Program-made: the position numbers and the translations under genes
The notes under the pieces: model-generated
The model's input: only the letters and a program-made list of their open reading frames with translations
Database searches by the model: none
What the model was told of the DNA's origin: nothing
Assembly (NCBI RefSeq): GCF_900537175.1
Contig: NZ_LS999834.1
Coordinates: forward strand, 63,473-127,472
DNA length: 64,000 bases
DNA from: Lentilitoribacter sp. Alg239-R112
GTDB lineage: Bacteria; Pseudomonadota; Alphaproteobacteria; Rhizobiales; Rhizobiaceae
Reading direction: 5' to 3'
Shown: positions 52,071 to 63,837 of the stretch, piece by piece
Position numbering within the stretch: position 1 is the stretch's first letter
Layout of the letters: the number at the start of each line of letters is the position of its first letter

Positions 52071-52767
52071 GACCTACCAATTTGCCTTGAACTTTAACAC
52101 GGTCAGGTCCAAAAATTCGTGTTTCATAGGCTGGGTTAGCAGCTTCCAGAGCAATTGAATCACCCTTACGACGAAACCGTTTTAGTGTAGCTTCTTCTTC
52201 ATCAACAAGTGCAACGACGATGTCGCCGGGTGTGGCATGGTTGGTATCTTTAATTACGACCGTATCGCCATCAAAAATTCCAGCCTCAATCATTGAATCA
52301 CCTTTGACTTCAAGAGCATAGTGATCTCCAGATCCAAGCATATCAACCGGAACAGCCACATTATGCGTATTGTGTTGTATTGCCGATATGGGAACACCCG
52401 CAGCAATCCGCCCCATGACCGGAACGTTTAAGGCGCCGGCATTATCATCATTGGATGCTTTTGGCTTCAAACTCTGTGTCGGTGTTCTATCTTTGCTGCC
52501 CTCAATAACGCTTGGCGTAAAGCCGCGCGGCGGAGGTGATGTGTTTTGGTAGCTCTCTGGTAGTTTTATAACTTCAAGTGCACGTGCTCGATTAGGGAGT
52601 CTTCGAATAAAACCACGCTCTTCGAGCGCTGTAATTAAGCGATGGATTCCAGACTTAGATGCTAAATCAAGCGCATCTTTCATTTCATCAAATGATGGAG
52701 GTATACCGGATTCTTTCATCCGCTCATGAATGAAAAACAATAACTCTTGCTGCTTACGGGTCAACAT
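52051..52767 (-). CDS. lexA: LexA repressor
   Basis: SOS-response repressor and self-cleaving serine protease. The 238-residue protein starts [20 protein letters not shown] with winged-helix DNA-binding domain (1-70: [20 protein letters not shown] is the recognition region). Cleavage is expected at Ala123-Gly124 in GRIAAGVPI; the catalytic dyad is Ser158 ([10 protein letters not shown]) and Lys196 (EATLKRF). A 50-residue linker is longer than in E. coli, as usual in alphaproteobacteria. An upstream in-frame start exists but would run through the operator. A GTTC-N7-GTTC box 48 bases upstream indicates autoregulation. The 3' end overlaps comEC. Confidence 0.97.
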   Translation of the reverse strand: MLTRKQQELLFFIHERMKESGIPPSFDEMKDALDLASKSGIHRLITALEERGFIRRLPNRARALEVIKLPESYQNTSPPPRGFTPSVIEGSKDRTPTQSLKPKASNDDNAGALNVPVMGRIAAGVPISAIQHNTHNVAVPVDMLGSGDHYALEVKGDSMIEAGIFDGDTVVIKDTNHATPGDIVVALVDEEEATLKRFRRKGDSIALEAANPAYETRIFGPDRVKVQGKLVGLIRRYH

Positions 52768-52814
52768 ATGATGTACCTTTGCAAAATGAAACAAATCAAG
52801 AACAATTCTTATAT

Positions 52815-52829
52815 GTTCTATATGTGTTC
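52815..52829 (-). promoter_or_regulatory. LexA (SOS) box upstream of lexA
   Basis: GTTC, seven bases (TATATGT), GTTC: the direct-repeat operator known for alphaproteobacterial LexA. It lies 48 bases before the lexA start, in the expected promoter region, so LexA very likely represses its own gene. Confidence 0.85.
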
Positions 52830-53115
52830 CGCAAGTGTTAAAAAACATTTAAAGAACATTGCTATGAAATTACGTGTTTCACTTGAACAAAGAGGAACAT
52901 AGACGGAATACATAAATGTTATTGAACAATTGGATCATGTTAGATGATGAATTTGGCAGATCCTTGGTTCAATCGGTACATGTAGATGATTGAAAAATAT
53001 AATGAATTTATAGATGATTAGTTAAAGCGAGTTGCGTAAGCCTGTTATCGCACTGTTTTACTCTTACTGAGCAAGAAATGTTTGGTTTTGCTTTGCAAAA
53101 TTAATTCTAAATAGT
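52830..53115. other. Intergenic stretch between lexA and moeA
   Basis: With the lexA leader this makes a 348-base gap. Besides the SOS box I see a GAAC-N6-GAAC near-repeat (52885-52898) of the wrong spacing and no credible gene. There is no clear terminator for the moeA end of the minus-strand operon. Confidence 0.5.
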
Positions 53116-54327
53116 TCAACTATCTAACAAGATTACGTCGCAAGTATCACCCTTTTTCGCCGGTTTTGCATTTGGGGGGCGAATCAAAAGACCATTTGCA
53201 TCGGCAAAGACACGTACCAGAGATGAATCCTGTCGAGAAAATGGGGTAGCAGTTAGGTTTCCATTTTTATCATATTCGATGCGGGCTCGCATATAATCTT
53301 GTCGGGAAGCGTTCTCCGTAAGATCAACTGTAGTTCTCGCTTTTTGGATGACTTGTGTTGCCCGGTTTCCACTAAGCTTTCGAACAAGTGGTGCTAGAAA
53401 TAAATTGGCCGTCACCAAACATGATGCTGGGTTACCGGGTAATCCCATGAAACGCATGTTACCAAGTTGGCCAAACATAAGTGGCTTACCAGGACGCATG
53501 GCGATTTTCCAAAAATTAAGCTCCATACCCATGTCGATAAGAGCTTTTTGTACCAAATCATAATCACCAACTGATGCGCCACCAATGGTCACAAGAATAT
53601 CGGCTTTGCTATCAATTGCTTTTTGCACGCGTGTTTTGATATCGTCCAAATTATCGGCAGCTATTCCGAGATCGACAGCACTTGCTCCTGCGCTCGAACA
53701 TAAGGCCACAACGCCATAGCTGTTAGATGAAATGATCTGGTTTTCATCTGGTGTTCCGCCCGGTTCTACGAGTTCGTCACCCGTTGCTAGAACGTAGACA
53801 TCTGGTTTTTCAAAAACCGCCATATGTGACTGGTTCATACATGCAGCTAGGGTGAGGGCGGAATAGTCCAGGCGTCGAGATTTTTCCAGCAGCATCTGAT
53901 TTTCATCAAAATCAACACCTTTGAGCCTGATGTGCCGATCTTTTTGTGCCGGCTCAGTAACTTTGATGACGTTTTCTGCAATGATCTTGGTGTTTTCCTG
54001 AATGAGTATCGTATTAGCCTGAGCGGGTACTGGCGCACCTGTGAAGATACGGACAGCCTCACCTTTATTTACAACACCTGTGAAACTTCGCCCTGCAGCG
54101 GATTCACCAACAACACGCAATGTCATGCCAGCTTTGCAGGCATCATCATAGCGAACCGCATAACCATCCATTGCTGATGCGTTAAATGGTGGCTGCGCGC
54201 GGTTGGATGAAATGTTCTGGCTTAAAATGCGACCATGAGCATCGCTGATTGAAACCTTTTCTTCACCCTTAGGTTCAGCACCCTTAAGAAGTCTTGACAA
54301 TGCTTCGTCAACGGGAAGTAGGCTCAT
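53116..54327 (-). CDS. moeA: Molybdopterin molybdotransferase MoeA
   Basis: Inserts molybdate into adenylylated molybdopterin. The 403-residue protein opens [20 protein letters not shown] and has [73 protein letters not shown] and [13 protein letters not shown], then [19 protein letters not shown]. The start overlaps the moaC stop by 4 bases (ATGA), so the genes are coupled. It is the last gene of the ppiD-trpD-trpC-moaC-moeA run. Confidence 0.97.
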   Translation of the reverse strand: MSLLPVDEALSRLLKGAEPKGEEKVSISDAHGRILSQNISSNRAQPPFNASAMDGYAVRYDDACKAGMTLRVVGESAAGRSFTGVVNKGEAVRIFTGAPVPAQANTILIQENTKIIAENVIKVTEPAQKDRHIRLKGVDFDENQMLLEKSRRLDYSALTLAACMNQSHMAVFEKPDVYVLATGDELVEPGGTPDENQIISSNSYGVVALCSSAGASAVDLGIAADNLDDIKTRVQKAIDSKADILVTIGGASVGDYDLVQKALIDMGMELNFWKIAMRPGKPLMFGQLGNMRFMGLPGNPASCLVTANLFLAPLVRKLSGNRATQVIQKARTTVDLTENASRQDYMRARIEYDKNGNLTATPFSRQDSSLVRVFADANGLLIRPPNAKPAKKGDTCDVILLDS

Positions 54328-54833
54328 GATGTAGTGCTATCCGATAAATCTGCATGCCACTCGCCAGATTTACCCCCAGTTTTCTTAACAAGACGAATGC
54401 CACCGATTTCCATGCCTTTATCCGCCGCCTTAGCCATATCGTAGATGGTTAGGCATGTAACAGAACACGCCGTCAGCGCTTCCATTTCGACACCTGTTTT
54501 TCCTGAAAGACGAACGGTAGATGTAATGCGTAAACCGGGAAGTTCAGGTGCTTCTTCAATATTCACCGCGATTTTGGTCAATAGTAGCGGGTGGCAAAGT
54601 GGGATCAGGTTTGAGGTCTGTTTTGCCGCCATAATGCCAGCAAGGCGAGCCGTGCCGATAACGTCACCTTTTTTAAGGTTACCCTCGCGAATGAGCGTAA
54701 GTGTTTCAGGTGCCATTTTAATTTGACCAACCGCAATAGCTTCTCGTGTAGTCGCAGTCTTATCACCCACATCGACCATAGAGGCAGACCCATCTTCAGC
54801 TAAATGTGTGAGTTTGCCCTCCTTCGTCATCAT
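54324..54833 (-). CDS. moaC: Cyclic pyranopterin monophosphate synthase MoaC
   Basis: Second step of molybdenum cofactor synthesis, forming cPMP. The 169-residue protein has [57 protein letters not shown] (with His and Lys of the active site), [20 protein letters not shown] and [20 protein letters not shown]. Two adjacent ATGs can serve as start; both overlap the trpC stop. MoaA is not in the window. Confidence 0.97.
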   Translation of the reverse strand: MMTKEGKLTHLAEDGSASMVDVGDKTATTREAIAVGQIKMAPETLTLIREGNLKKGDVIGTARLAGIMAAKQTSNLIPLCHPLLLTKIAVNIEEAPELPGLRITSTVRLSGKTGVEMEALTACSVTCLTIYDMAKAADKGMEIGGIRLVKKTGGKSGEWHADLSDSTTS

Positions 54834-55642
54834 CTATCACCAACTCTTCTGGCTGCCCCTAGAAGCTCTTTAGTCGCCTTGGTAACGTCTTCTTGGCGCA
54901 TAAGACTTTCGCCCACCAAAAATGTGCTGATATCTGACTTTTGTAAACGCAAACAATCATCATGCGTAAAGATACCGCTTTCTCCAACAAGCAGGTAATC
55001 ATCGGGTACCATCGCGGCTAAGCGTTCTGAATTGGAAAGCGAGACCTCAAAGGTGCGTAAATTTCGGTTGTTAACACCCAGCAATCGACTATCAAGTTTG
55101 AGTGCTCGTTCAGTCTCGATCTCGTCATGCACTTCAATAAGCGCGTCCATACCAAGTTCAAAGGCACAATCCTCTAAAGCTTTAGCTTCATCGTCACTTA
55201 GGCATGCCATTATAATGAGAATGGCATCTGCACCCCATGCGCGCGCTTCATAGACCTGATAAGGTTCAAACATGAAATCTTTGCGCAAAGCGGGTAGGGC
55301 ACAGGCATCTCTTGCTGCAGTTAAAAACTCAGGCGCGCCTTGAAAAGACGGAGTATCAGTAAGAACAGAAAGGCATGACGCACCGCCCTGTTCGTAGGCT
55401 TTGGCAAGTTCCTGCGGGTTGAAATCTTCTCGGATCAATCCTTTAGAAGGACTAGCCTTTTTGATTTCTGAAATAAGGCCAAATTCTCCATTGGCTTTTT
55501 TTGTATCTAGCGCTGCTTTAAATCCACGTGGAGCATCACCATCGGCGAACTTTGCCTTTAGATCGCTGAGGGACATTTTAGCCTTGGCAACTTCTATTTC
55601 GACGCGTTTATATTCTTCGATTTTCTTTAAAATGTCAGCCAT
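54830..55642 (-). CDS. trpC: Indole-3-glycerol phosphate synthase
   Basis: Closes the indole ring from CdRP in tryptophan synthesis; a TIM-barrel protein of 270 residues. Recognised by [17 protein letters not shown] at the N-terminus, [88 protein letters not shown] and [16 protein letters not shown]. Catalytic Lys and Glu residues fall in those segments. It is monofunctional (no TrpF fusion). It overlaps moaC and follows trpD by 2 bases. Confidence 0.97.
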   Translation of the reverse strand: MADILKKIEEYKRVEIEVAKAKMSLSDLKAKFADGDAPRGFKAALDTKKANGEFGLISEIKKASPSKGLIREDFNPQELAKAYEQGGASCLSVLTDTPSFQGAPEFLTAARDACALPALRKDFMFEPYQVYEARAWGADAILIIMACLSDDEAKALEDCAFELGMDALIEVHDEIETERALKLDSRLLGVNNRNLRTFEVSLSNSERLAAMVPDDYLLVGESGIFTHDDCLRLQKSDISTFLVGESLMRQEDVTKATKELLGAARRVGDR

Positions 55643-55644
55643 AT

Positions 55645-56673
55645 TTAGCTTTCAGTTGGGGCTAAGCGATTGGAGGTTGCAACAAGTTGCTCAAGTGTAT
55701 TGAGTGCTGCACCGCTATCAATTGTTTTGGCTGCTATTTCAACGCCTTCAATCAAGGTTTCGGCTTTCTGTGCTACAATTAAGCTAGCAGCGGTATTCAG
55801 CAAAACAACTTCTCGATAGGCGTTTTTATCGCCCTGTAAGACACCTCTAAGAGCTGTGGCATTTTCTTCACCACTTCCGCCTTTAAGTGCAGATAGATCA
55901 ACACATTTTAAACCTGCATCCTCTGGCGAGACAGTAAAGTTCTTGATCTGTCCCTCGAGAAGAGCTGATATTTGGGATTCACCCGTTGTTGTCAATTCAT
56001 CAAGACCATTGCCATGAACAACCCAGACTGATTTTGAACCACGGTCTTTTAGCACATGTGCGAGAGGTTCTACCCACTCTGGAGCATAAACGCCTGTAAG
56101 TTGGCTTTTTACGCCGGCTGGGTTGGAAAGGGGGCCAAGCAGGTTAAACATTGTGCGTGTGCCCAGTTCAACCCGTGTAGGCCCTACATAACGCATGGCA
56201 GAATGGTGGTTTGGCGCAAACATAAAGCCGATACCGGCCTCATGAATACATGTTTCAATGCCTTTAGGGTCCAACGCCAGGCTTAGGCCTAGCGCAGATA
56301 GACAATCTGCAGTTCCTGCTTTTGATGAAAGGGCCTTATTGCCGTGCTTGGCAATTTTTACACCGCAGCCTGCTGTTACGAAAGCTGTGCATGTTGAAAT
56401 ATTATAAGTACCCGAGCCATCTCCGCCAGTACCAACGATATCTATGGCATCAGCGGGAGCTTTTACGGGCAGCATTTTCTCACGCATGATCGCAACAGCG
56501 CCAGATATCTCTTCAACGGTTTCGCCACGCACACGCAACGCCATAAGAAATCCGCCGATCTGGGAAGGTGTTGCTTCACCAGACATGATGGCATCAAATG
56601 CTTGGCGAGACTCATCCGTAGAAAGTTTATCGCCGTTGGCGACCATTCCGATAAATCTTTTTAAATCAGACAT
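55645..56673 (-). CDS. trpD: Anthranilate phosphoribosyltransferase
   Basis: Joins anthranilate and PRPP in tryptophan synthesis. The 342-residue protein has the PRPP motif [80 protein letters not shown] and [25 protein letters not shown] lies before the ATG. trpC follows after 2 bases. The trpE/G genes that make anthranilate are not in the window, which is usual because they are separate in this order. Confidence 0.97.
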   Translation of the reverse strand: MSDLKRFIGMVANGDKLSTDESRQAFDAIMSGEATPSQIGGFLMALRVRGETVEEISGAVAIMREKMLPVKAPADAIDIVGTGGDGSGTYNISTCTAFVTAGCGVKIAKHGNKALSSKAGTADCLSALGLSLALDPKGIETCIHEAGIGFMFAPNHHSAMRYVGPTRVELGTRTMFNLLGPLSNPAGVKSQLTGVYAPEWVEPLAHVLKDRGSKSVWVVHGNGLDELTTTGESQISALLEGQIKNFTVSPEDAGLKCVDLSALKGGSGEENATALRGVLQGDKNAYREVVLLNTAASLIVAQKAETLIEGVEIAAKTIDSGAALNTLEQLVATSNRLAPTES

Positions 56674-56690
56674 AAAAACTCCCCAAAAAG

Positions 56691-58580
56691 TTACTGCGCC
56701 AAAATGTGGGAAGCAAGCTCACGATTTACTGTTACGCCATATTCTGATTGGAGGCGTGAAACAAATTGTCCAACAACTTCGTTGCCTGCCACTGCATTAA
56801 AGTTTTCTAGATTTTGAGTAATCGCCTGATCGGATAAAGCATCTTCTGGGACATTTACGGCCACAACTTTCATTAAGACCTGATTGGCACCGCTGGCGTC
56901 AGGTGCAACAGTTGTTAATCCGATAGGACCAGCAAAAGCTGCTTCAATTGTTGCCAGATTAAACACAGCATCCGGTGCGCCACGCGTGATATCGATCTTT
57001 TTCTCAAGATTAATCGTATGCTCATCTGCGATCGCAGCTAGCGTTTTGCCATCATCGAGTTGTTTTTTCAGCTCATCAGCTTTAGCAACCAAGGCCGCTT
57101 CCGTTTCTGCTGCTAACCAATCTGCTGATACTCTATCTTTGACTTCATCAAGTGTTCTATCTCGGGCTGCAATAATGTCGAGAACTTCAAACCAAACAAA
57201 ACCTTCAGAACCAATATTAATTGGAGGTGTTTCAAGGTTGATGTCCGATTCAAAAGCTTGGGTGATAACCTCACGCGATTGCGGAATGCCTTCCACAGCA
57301 ACGCCTTTATCGTCGGCGCCTGTTCGATCAATCATGTCAATCGTCACAACTTTTAGGTTTTGCTTGTCGGCGGCTTCAATAAGTGTCAGCCCGCTTGCAC
57401 GATCATCTTCGTAGGCATCATGCACATCCAACAAAGTATCTGCTGCTGCGATAAGTGCCAGTTGCCGACGAATGTCTTCTTTCACATCATCCAATGTTCG
57501 GGTTACCGCAGGCTCAATCTTCGAAACACGTAATATAACTGGACCAAAGGTTCCTTTTAAAACATCCGTGTTTCCACCTTCCGCAGGAACAGAAAATGCC
57601 GCATCTGCAAGGCTTTGATCTGGCATCCTATTTTTTGTAAACGTGCCGATCGATACATCACTGGCTGTTTTACCTTCCTCAACGAGGAGGTCATCAAAAG
57701 ATGTGCCAGAGTTCAATTTTGCCAAAGCGGCATCTGCTGTCACGTCGTCTTTAAACGTTAGCTGGTCAATCGCTCGGGATTCTTCTGTGCTGTAGCTTGA
57801 TTGACGTGCTTCATATTCTTGCACAATAGCTTCTTCGCTTACACCATCAAGATAGATAATATCTTCACTTGTTAGTTTAAGGTATGAAATTTTACGATAT
57901 TCGGGCGCTGCGTAACGTGCAATGTTCGCATCAAAGTAAGTTTTGAGTTGTTCATCTGTTGCCGCTGCCATTTCATCAAGAATAGCGGGAGTTAAAACAA
58001 GATAGTCGATATCACGTTTTTCAGTGCGGTATTCCGCTAGCGCTTTTAGAAGTGTGTGTGGAATTTTAAATCCATCCGACACAGCCTCTGTGACCTGACT
58101 GCGGGTTGCCTCTTTTGCGCTGATTGTCAGGTATTGGGATTCTGACATGCCAATATTTTGTAACACCCGACGAAATGTCCCCTGATCAAACTGCCCAGTA
58201 AGGCTATCCTGAAAGATTGGTTGCTGAGATAAAATAACACCCTGACGTTTTTCCGACACGCCCAAATTAAGTTCAGATGCTTGCTGGTCTAGTGCCGCGT
58301 TGGTGGCCAGTGACCCAAAGACTTGATCTTCAATACCGAAAGCGCGAGCTTCTTCAGTTGTTAAGTTGCGGCCAAACTGCTGTGAAATAGCACCAACTTG
58401 CTGGCGGTAGGCCAGATAAAACTCCTCAGGGCCAACTTTTTCGTCGCCAACAGATACAACCGTCGTTGAATTATTTTGCAAAATACTGCCTGATATGCCC
58501 CAAACACCAAACGACGCGACCAGCAAAATAAGCAATAGTTTGGCAACCCAAGTCTTTGCAGCTCTTCTTAAAAAGTCCAT
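56691..58580 (-). CDS. ppiD: Membrane-anchored periplasmic chaperone / peptidyl-prolyl isomerase, PpiD type
   Basis: A 629-residue protein with one N-terminal membrane anchor ([19 protein letters not shown]) and a large periplasmic part with a SurA-like N-terminal chaperone region (about 35-190: [39 protein letters not shown]) and a parvulin-type isomerase domain (about 230-360: [40 protein letters not shown]). It assists folding of exported proteins near the Sec translocon. The start ATG has GGAGAGATTCAC upstream. It leads the trpD-trpC-moaC-moeA run 18 bases before trpD and is divergent from tpiA. Confidence 0.93.
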   Translation of the reverse strand: MDFLRRAAKTWVAKLLLILLVASFGVWGISGSILQNNSTTVVSVGDEKVGPEEFYLAYRQQVGAISQQFGRNLTTEEARAFGIEDQVFGSLATNAALDQQASELNLGVSEKRQGVILSQQPIFQDSLTGQFDQGTFRRVLQNIGMSESQYLTISAKEATRSQVTEAVSDGFKIPHTLLKALAEYRTEKRDIDYLVLTPAILDEMAAATDEQLKTYFDANIARYAAPEYRKISYLKLTSEDIIYLDGVSEEAIVQEYEARQSSYSTEESRAIDQLTFKDDVTADAALAKLNSGTSFDDLLVEEGKTASDVSIGTFTKNRMPDQSLADAAFSVPAEGGNTDVLKGTFGPVILRVSKIEPAVTRTLDDVKEDIRRQLALIAAADTLLDVHDAYEDDRASGLTLIEAADKQNLKVVTIDMIDRTGADDKGVAVEGIPQSREVITQAFESDINLETPPINIGSEGFVWFEVLDIIAARDRTLDEVKDRVSADWLAAETEAALVAKADELKKQLDDGKTLAAIADEHTINLEKKIDITRGAPDAVFNLATIEAAFAGPIGLTTVAPDASGANQVLMKVVAVNVPEDALSDQAITQNLENFNAVAGNEVVGQFVSRLQSEYGVTVNRELASHILAQ

Positions 58581-58733
58581 ATTGTGAATCTCTCCAACCC
58601 AACAAACAGTTATCAATTGATATCTGTATATAAATAATTATGGCAACCTTTAGCCCATACAGATTATGAATTGAAGACTTATTGCACTGCAAATCAAATA
58701 TTTGTAAAGAACAGAGCAATCAAAACGCAACCC

Positions 58734-58796
58734 GATGTAAATTTAAGCCCTATTGATGTAAATTTAAGCCCTATTGATGTAAATTTAAGCCCTATT
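58734..58796 (+). repeat. Perfect 21-bp tandem repeat, three copies, in the tpiA leader
   Basis: Three exact head-to-tail copies of a unit starting GATGTAAATTTAAGCCCTAT plus T, ending 1 base before the tpiA ribosome site. The unit is a multiple of 3; read in the tpiA frame it would encode DVNLSPI three times, but the only in-frame start before it is a TTG with no ribosome site. Confidence 0.95.
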
Positions 58797-58805
58797 GAGG
58801 ATAAG

Positions 58806-59573
58806 ATGACACCAAATATTCGCCCACTTGTCGCTGGAAACTGGAAAATGAACGGTAAGCGCGATGCGCTCGGTGTTGTAAAGCAAGTCGCAGATGCATC
58901 CGACAGGGATAGCTTAAGCAAGATTGATGCGCTTTTATGTCCGCCAGCCACATTATTATATGTCGCAACAACTCTGACAGAAGATTCGGCACTTAATATT
59001 GGCGGTCAAGATTGCCATACGAATAAATCTGGTGCTCATACTGGCGATATTTCTGCTGAAATGATTGCGGATTGCTTAGGTTCGCACGTTATCGTCGGTC
59101 ATTCAGAGCGTAGAACAGACCATGGGGAGACTGACGCTATGGTCAAAGAGAAAGCACATGCTGTTCTTGCATCTGGATTGAAAGCTATTGTTTGTATTGG
59201 AGAGACCGAAGAAGAGCGCAAGTCTGGCAAAACACTTGATGTTTTAAAAACGCAACTTGCTGGCTCTGTAACGGACAAAGCAACAGCGGAAAATACTGTC
59301 ATCGCCTATGAGCCTGTTTGGGCGATCGGTACGGGTCTTGTGCCAAGTGTTGAAGATGTAACAGAGGCGCACGCTTTTATGCGCGCAGAACTTGTTGCAA
59401 GGTTTGGCGAAGCAGGCCAGAACATGAAAATCTTGTATGGCGGATCAGTTAAACCTAATAATGCCGCCGAATTAATGTCGATTTTGAATGTTGATGGCGC
59501 ATTAGTTGGCGGTGCAAGCTTGAAAGCAGACGACTTCATTGCCATCTGTGAAGCTACAGCAAGCGTTGCATAG
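58806..59573 (+). CDS. tpiA: Triose-phosphate isomerase
   Basis: Interconverts dihydroxyacetone phosphate and glyceraldehyde-3-phosphate. The 255-residue TIM barrel has Lys14 in AGNWKMNGK, His99 in [16 protein letters not shown], the catalytic Glu in [12 protein letters not shown] and the phosphate loop in [20 protein letters not shown] 5 bases before the ATG supports this start; an in-frame TTG 45 codons upstream would translate the tandem repeat and is unlikely. It is divergent from ppiD and followed by secG, the conserved order with pyrG. Confidence 0.97.
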   Translation: MTPNIRPLVAGNWKMNGKRDALGVVKQVADASDRDSLSKIDALLCPPATLLYVATTLTEDSALNIGGQDCHTNKSGAHTGDISAEMIADCLGSHVIVGHSERRTDHGETDAMVKEKAHAVLASGLKAIVCIGETEEERKSGKTLDVLKTQLAGSVTDKATAENTVIAYEPVWAIGTGLVPSVEDVTEAHAFMRAELVARFGEAGQNMKILYGGSVKPNNAAELMSILNVDGALVGGASLKADDFIAICEATASVA

Positions 59574-59691
59574 TTATAATAACTGCTATTTTACGCTTAT
59601 CGCGTGACTATTGGGCTTGGAAAATTGCCAAAGCTCGTGTATGGACGCGCAAAGTTCTAATACTAATGAGCCTTCAAGGCAGGAATAATAC

Positions 59692-60060
59692 ATGGAAACC
59701 GTACTCATAGTTATACACTTGATGATCGTTATCGCTCTAGTTGGCGTTGTTTTATTGCAACGTTCAGAAGGCGGCGGGCTTGGCATCGGTGGCGGTGGCG
59801 GTGGTGGCATGATGACAGCACGCGGTGCTGCAAGCATGTTAACACGCGCAACAGGTATTTTAGCTGCAGGCTTTTTTATCACATCATTGGCTCTCGGAAT
59901 TCTCGCGCGTTATAATGATCCGACCTCTGGTGTTCTTAATCAGATTCCAGCAATTGAGAGTGATGGGCAGGGTATCTTAAACCAGCTTGGTGGATCTGAC
60001 ACAACGGAAATTCCAGCCGCGCCAGCTGATGATGGCACTTCAGTTCCAACAGGGAACTAG
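59692..60060 (+). CDS. secG: Preprotein translocase subunit SecG
   Basis: Small inner-membrane component of SecYEG. The 122-residue protein has two membrane segments (LIVIHLMIVIALVGVVLLQ and ILAAGFFITSLALGILARY) separated by the Gly-rich loop RSEGGGLGIGGGGGGGMMTA, the SecG hallmark, and a longer Pro/Ala/Asp C-terminal tail (PAAPADDGTSVPTGN). AGGAATAATAC precedes the ATG. It ends at a strong terminator. Confidence 0.95.
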   Translation: METVLIVIHLMIVIALVGVVLLQRSEGGGLGIGGGGGGGMMTARGAASMLTRATGILAAGFFITSLALGILARYNDPTSGVLNQIPAIESDGQGILNQLGGSDTTEIPAAPADDGTSVPTGN

Positions 60061-60093
60061 TTCAAGCTGTAAATTTGAGCAGTTTAAAATTTT

Positions 60094-60122
60094 AAAGCCC
60101 GGGCATTGTCTCGGGCTTTTTT
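60094..60122 (+). terminator. Rho-independent terminator after secG
   Basis: An 8-bp stem AAAGCCCG / CGGGCTTT with a 10-base loop and then a T-run. Confidence 0.92.
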
Positions 60123-60158
60123 GCTGTTACTCAGTTTTTATTACATGCTTTCAATTGG

Positions 60159-60401
60159 TTATAATACGTCTGACAGGAACAGATAAGTTGCAATTAGGTT
60201 GATGATTATTTCTTGTAAGAGTGCTGCAGCCAACCATAGTCCTATGAAAAGAATGAATGAAGACCCTAGATATTGTTTTATTAGGCTAGCTCTTTTCCAG
60301 TTGCGGCGCTCAAGCGTTGCTGAATCTGGCATCTTCCGTAATTTGGATATAAAAAAGCAAATTGAAATTATTGAGAATATTAAAAACAAGAGCTCATGCA
60401 T
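60159..60401 (-). CDS. Hypothetical small membrane protein
   Basis: Not recognised. The 80-residue frame has two strongly hydrophobic segments (ELLFLIFSIISICFFIS and GSSFILFIGLWLAAALLQEI running to the C-terminus) around a basic loop (KLRKMPDSATLERRNWKRAS), a plausible two-helix inner-membrane protein. The ribosome site is weak (GGTGC). It is oriented against secG and pyrG in the 480-base gap between them. A competing frame on the plus strand is less convincing. It may be a chance frame. Confidence 0.4.
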   Translation of the reverse strand: MHELLFLIFSIISICFFISKLRKMPDSATLERRNWKRASLIKQYLGSSFILFIGLWLAAALLQEIIINLIATYLFLSDVL

Positions 60402-60533
60402 AATAGCACCGGATTTTGGTTTTGGATAAACTTATCAAGCGACCGCTAAATGGATCTTGATAAGATGTGATTTTCCACCAAAAAGTTTAAAATAATAAAA
60501 ATTTCGCTGGCGTAGTTCACAAAAGTTAGCTAA

Positions 60534-62177
<1,644 letters not shown>

Positions 62178-62223
62178 ATAAGTTAGTATTGTGCAAAAAT
62201 TTCATCTCATCTGGATGGTGAGA

Positions 62224-63837
62224 TCAAAATTCATCCCAGTTGCTATCATTGGACTGATATTGACCTTGTTGCTGATTTTCCTGCGTCACAGCGCCAGCTA
62301 GTCGGCGGCCTAATGATCGGGCAGGGGATGTGCTTGGTTGAGATGGTACATAAGTATTGTCCACCGCTCTTAGCTGTAGGCTCTCTACGGGTCGCGATTG
62401 TGTCTGGCCAATCGGCTGAAACGGTTGTGTCGGTTGCACATATTGGTTAGCTGTGGGCATTTGAGTAGGATAATTTCCTGAATTTTCGAGACGAAAACGT
62501 CTGATACTATTCTCGAGTTGTGATGATAACTCCAAAAGACCTGAGCAAGATTGATGTGTTTGCTGGGCAATATTTTTACTCTGTTTTGTTGTCTGATCCA
62601 TCTCACTCATAGTGCCATTAATATCATTAAGTGCACTGGATTGCTCAACCGAGCTCTGGACGATAACACCTATAATATCGTTTATCTCTGCAACACGTGC
62701 TTCAATTTCCTGCAAAGAATCACCTGTTTCATTAACAAGTGAAACACCTGTTTCAACCTGCTTAGATGAAGTATCAATTAGTCCTTTAATTTCCTTGGCC
62801 GCATTTGCTGAGCGGCCGGCAAGTTCACGTACTTCTTGAGCAACAACTGCAAAGCCTTTGCCAGCTTCTCCGGCTCGAGCAGCCTCTACGCCGGCATTTA
62901 ACGCAAGAAGATTAGTCTGGAAGGCAATCTCGTCTATCACCCCAATGATCTGATTGATTTGTTGTGCAGATTCTTCAATTTTTGTCATAGCTTCAATAGC
63001 TGTACGAACAACAGCGCCAGACTTTTCAGCCTCTTCTTTTGTTTGAGATACCATAGCCTGAACATTATTTGCCTGTTCGCTCGACCCGCTCACACAAGTT
63101 GTTACATTATTGATTACTGCGGCTGTTTGTTCCAGCGCCGTTGAATGCTGCTCTGTATGATGGGCTAGCTCAGTGGAGGATTGTCCTGCAATATTTACCG
63201 TATTGGTAACGTTAGCTGTTGTGTTGCTAATTTCAGATAATGCGACAGACAGTGCAGATGTACTTTGATTATATGCGGCACGCAGTTGCTCGAACTCCGG
63301 TGTGAGTTGTTCATTTATCCGAAAACTAAGATCACCTTGCGAAGCAGACACCAATCCGTGAGTGAGTACTTGCAAGGCGTGAGCACGTTCTGCCTTGTCA
63401 TGTGCTGATTTTTCATTTGATTCAGCGCTGTCTTCATCTTTTTTCTTTAGTTGCTTTTCAGAAAGCGCGCGTTTGTTTTCTCGATCTATAACAATCTTCT
63501 TGAGCTTTTGAATGGATTTTGCAATTTCGCCAATCTCATCCTGCATCTCCATAAATGGCACATCACTTGAGAAATTTCCAGCAGCTAAATGCTCACCAAT
63601 CCGTGATAGCGGAGCAACGGCACGCTTCTTGATCCAATAGAAGACGAACGTTGTTATTAAGATCGACATGATGGCAACAAGTACGATTGCCAAAGTCAGA
63701 ATTGCTTCATTTTCAGCGCCTGCATTTATTTTCTGTAAGGCGTAATATTGTGTTGTTAAACTGGCTATGAAAGCAAGAACTACAATAAATCCGAAAATGA
63801 ACATCTGGTTGGCGATAGTATTTTTCATGTCACTCAA
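62224..63837 (-). CDS. Methyl-accepting chemotaxis protein without a periplasmic sensor domain
   Basis: A 537-residue chemoreceptor. Two membrane helices (about 11-28 and 45-68) are separated by only about 16 residues, so there is no periplasmic ligand domain. A HAMP domain follows (about 70-125) and a second HAMP-like stretch (about 160-200, GLVSASQGDLSFRINEQLTP). The signalling hairpin tip is EIAFQTNLLALNAGVEAARA, then GEAGKGFAVVAQEVRELAGR. After a Gln/Pro-rich linker the protein ends NWDEF, which fits the NWETF-type CheR-binding pentapeptide. No che genes are near. The sensed cue may be membrane state, redox or temperature; this is inference from the lack of a sensor domain. Confidence 0.93.
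   Translation of the reverse strand: MSDMKNTIANQMFIFGFIVVLAFIASLTTQYYALQKINAGAENEAILTLAIVLVAIMSILITTFVFYWIKKRAVAPLSRIGEHLAAGNFSSDVPFMEMQDEIGEIAKSIQKLKKIVIDRENKRALSEKQLKKKDEDSAESNEKSAHDKAERAHALQVLTHGLVSASQGDLSFRINEQLTPEFEQLRAAYNQSTSALSVALSEISNTTANVTNTVNIAGQSSTELAHHTEQHSTALEQTAAVINNVTTCVSGSSEQANNVQAMVSQTKEEAEKSGAVVRTAIEAMTKIEESAQQINQIIGVIDEIAFQTNLLALNAGVEAARAGEAGKGFAVVAQEVRELAGRSANAAKEIKGLIDTSSKQVETGVSLVNETGDSLQEIEARVAEINDIIGVIVQSSVEQSSALNDINGTMSEMDQTTKQSKNIAQQTHQSCSGLLELSSQLENSIRRFRLENSGNYPTQMPTANQYVQPTQPFQPIGQTQSRPVESLQLRAVDNTYVPSQPSTSPARSLGRRLAGAVTQENQQQGQYQSNDSNWDEF

Noticed and set aside
52885..52898. Second LexA box (GAAC-N6-GAAC)
   Set aside because: The spacing is six, not seven, and it is farther from lexA than a natural operator; kept only as a note.
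58734..58796. Possible CRISPR array
   Set aside because: The 21-bp units are joined directly with no spacers, only three copies, and no cas genes are present.
58671..58805. 45-residue N-terminal extension of TpiA
   Set aside because: It needs a TTG without a ribosome site, runs through the tandem repeat and has no counterpart in the family; the ATG with GAGG is better.
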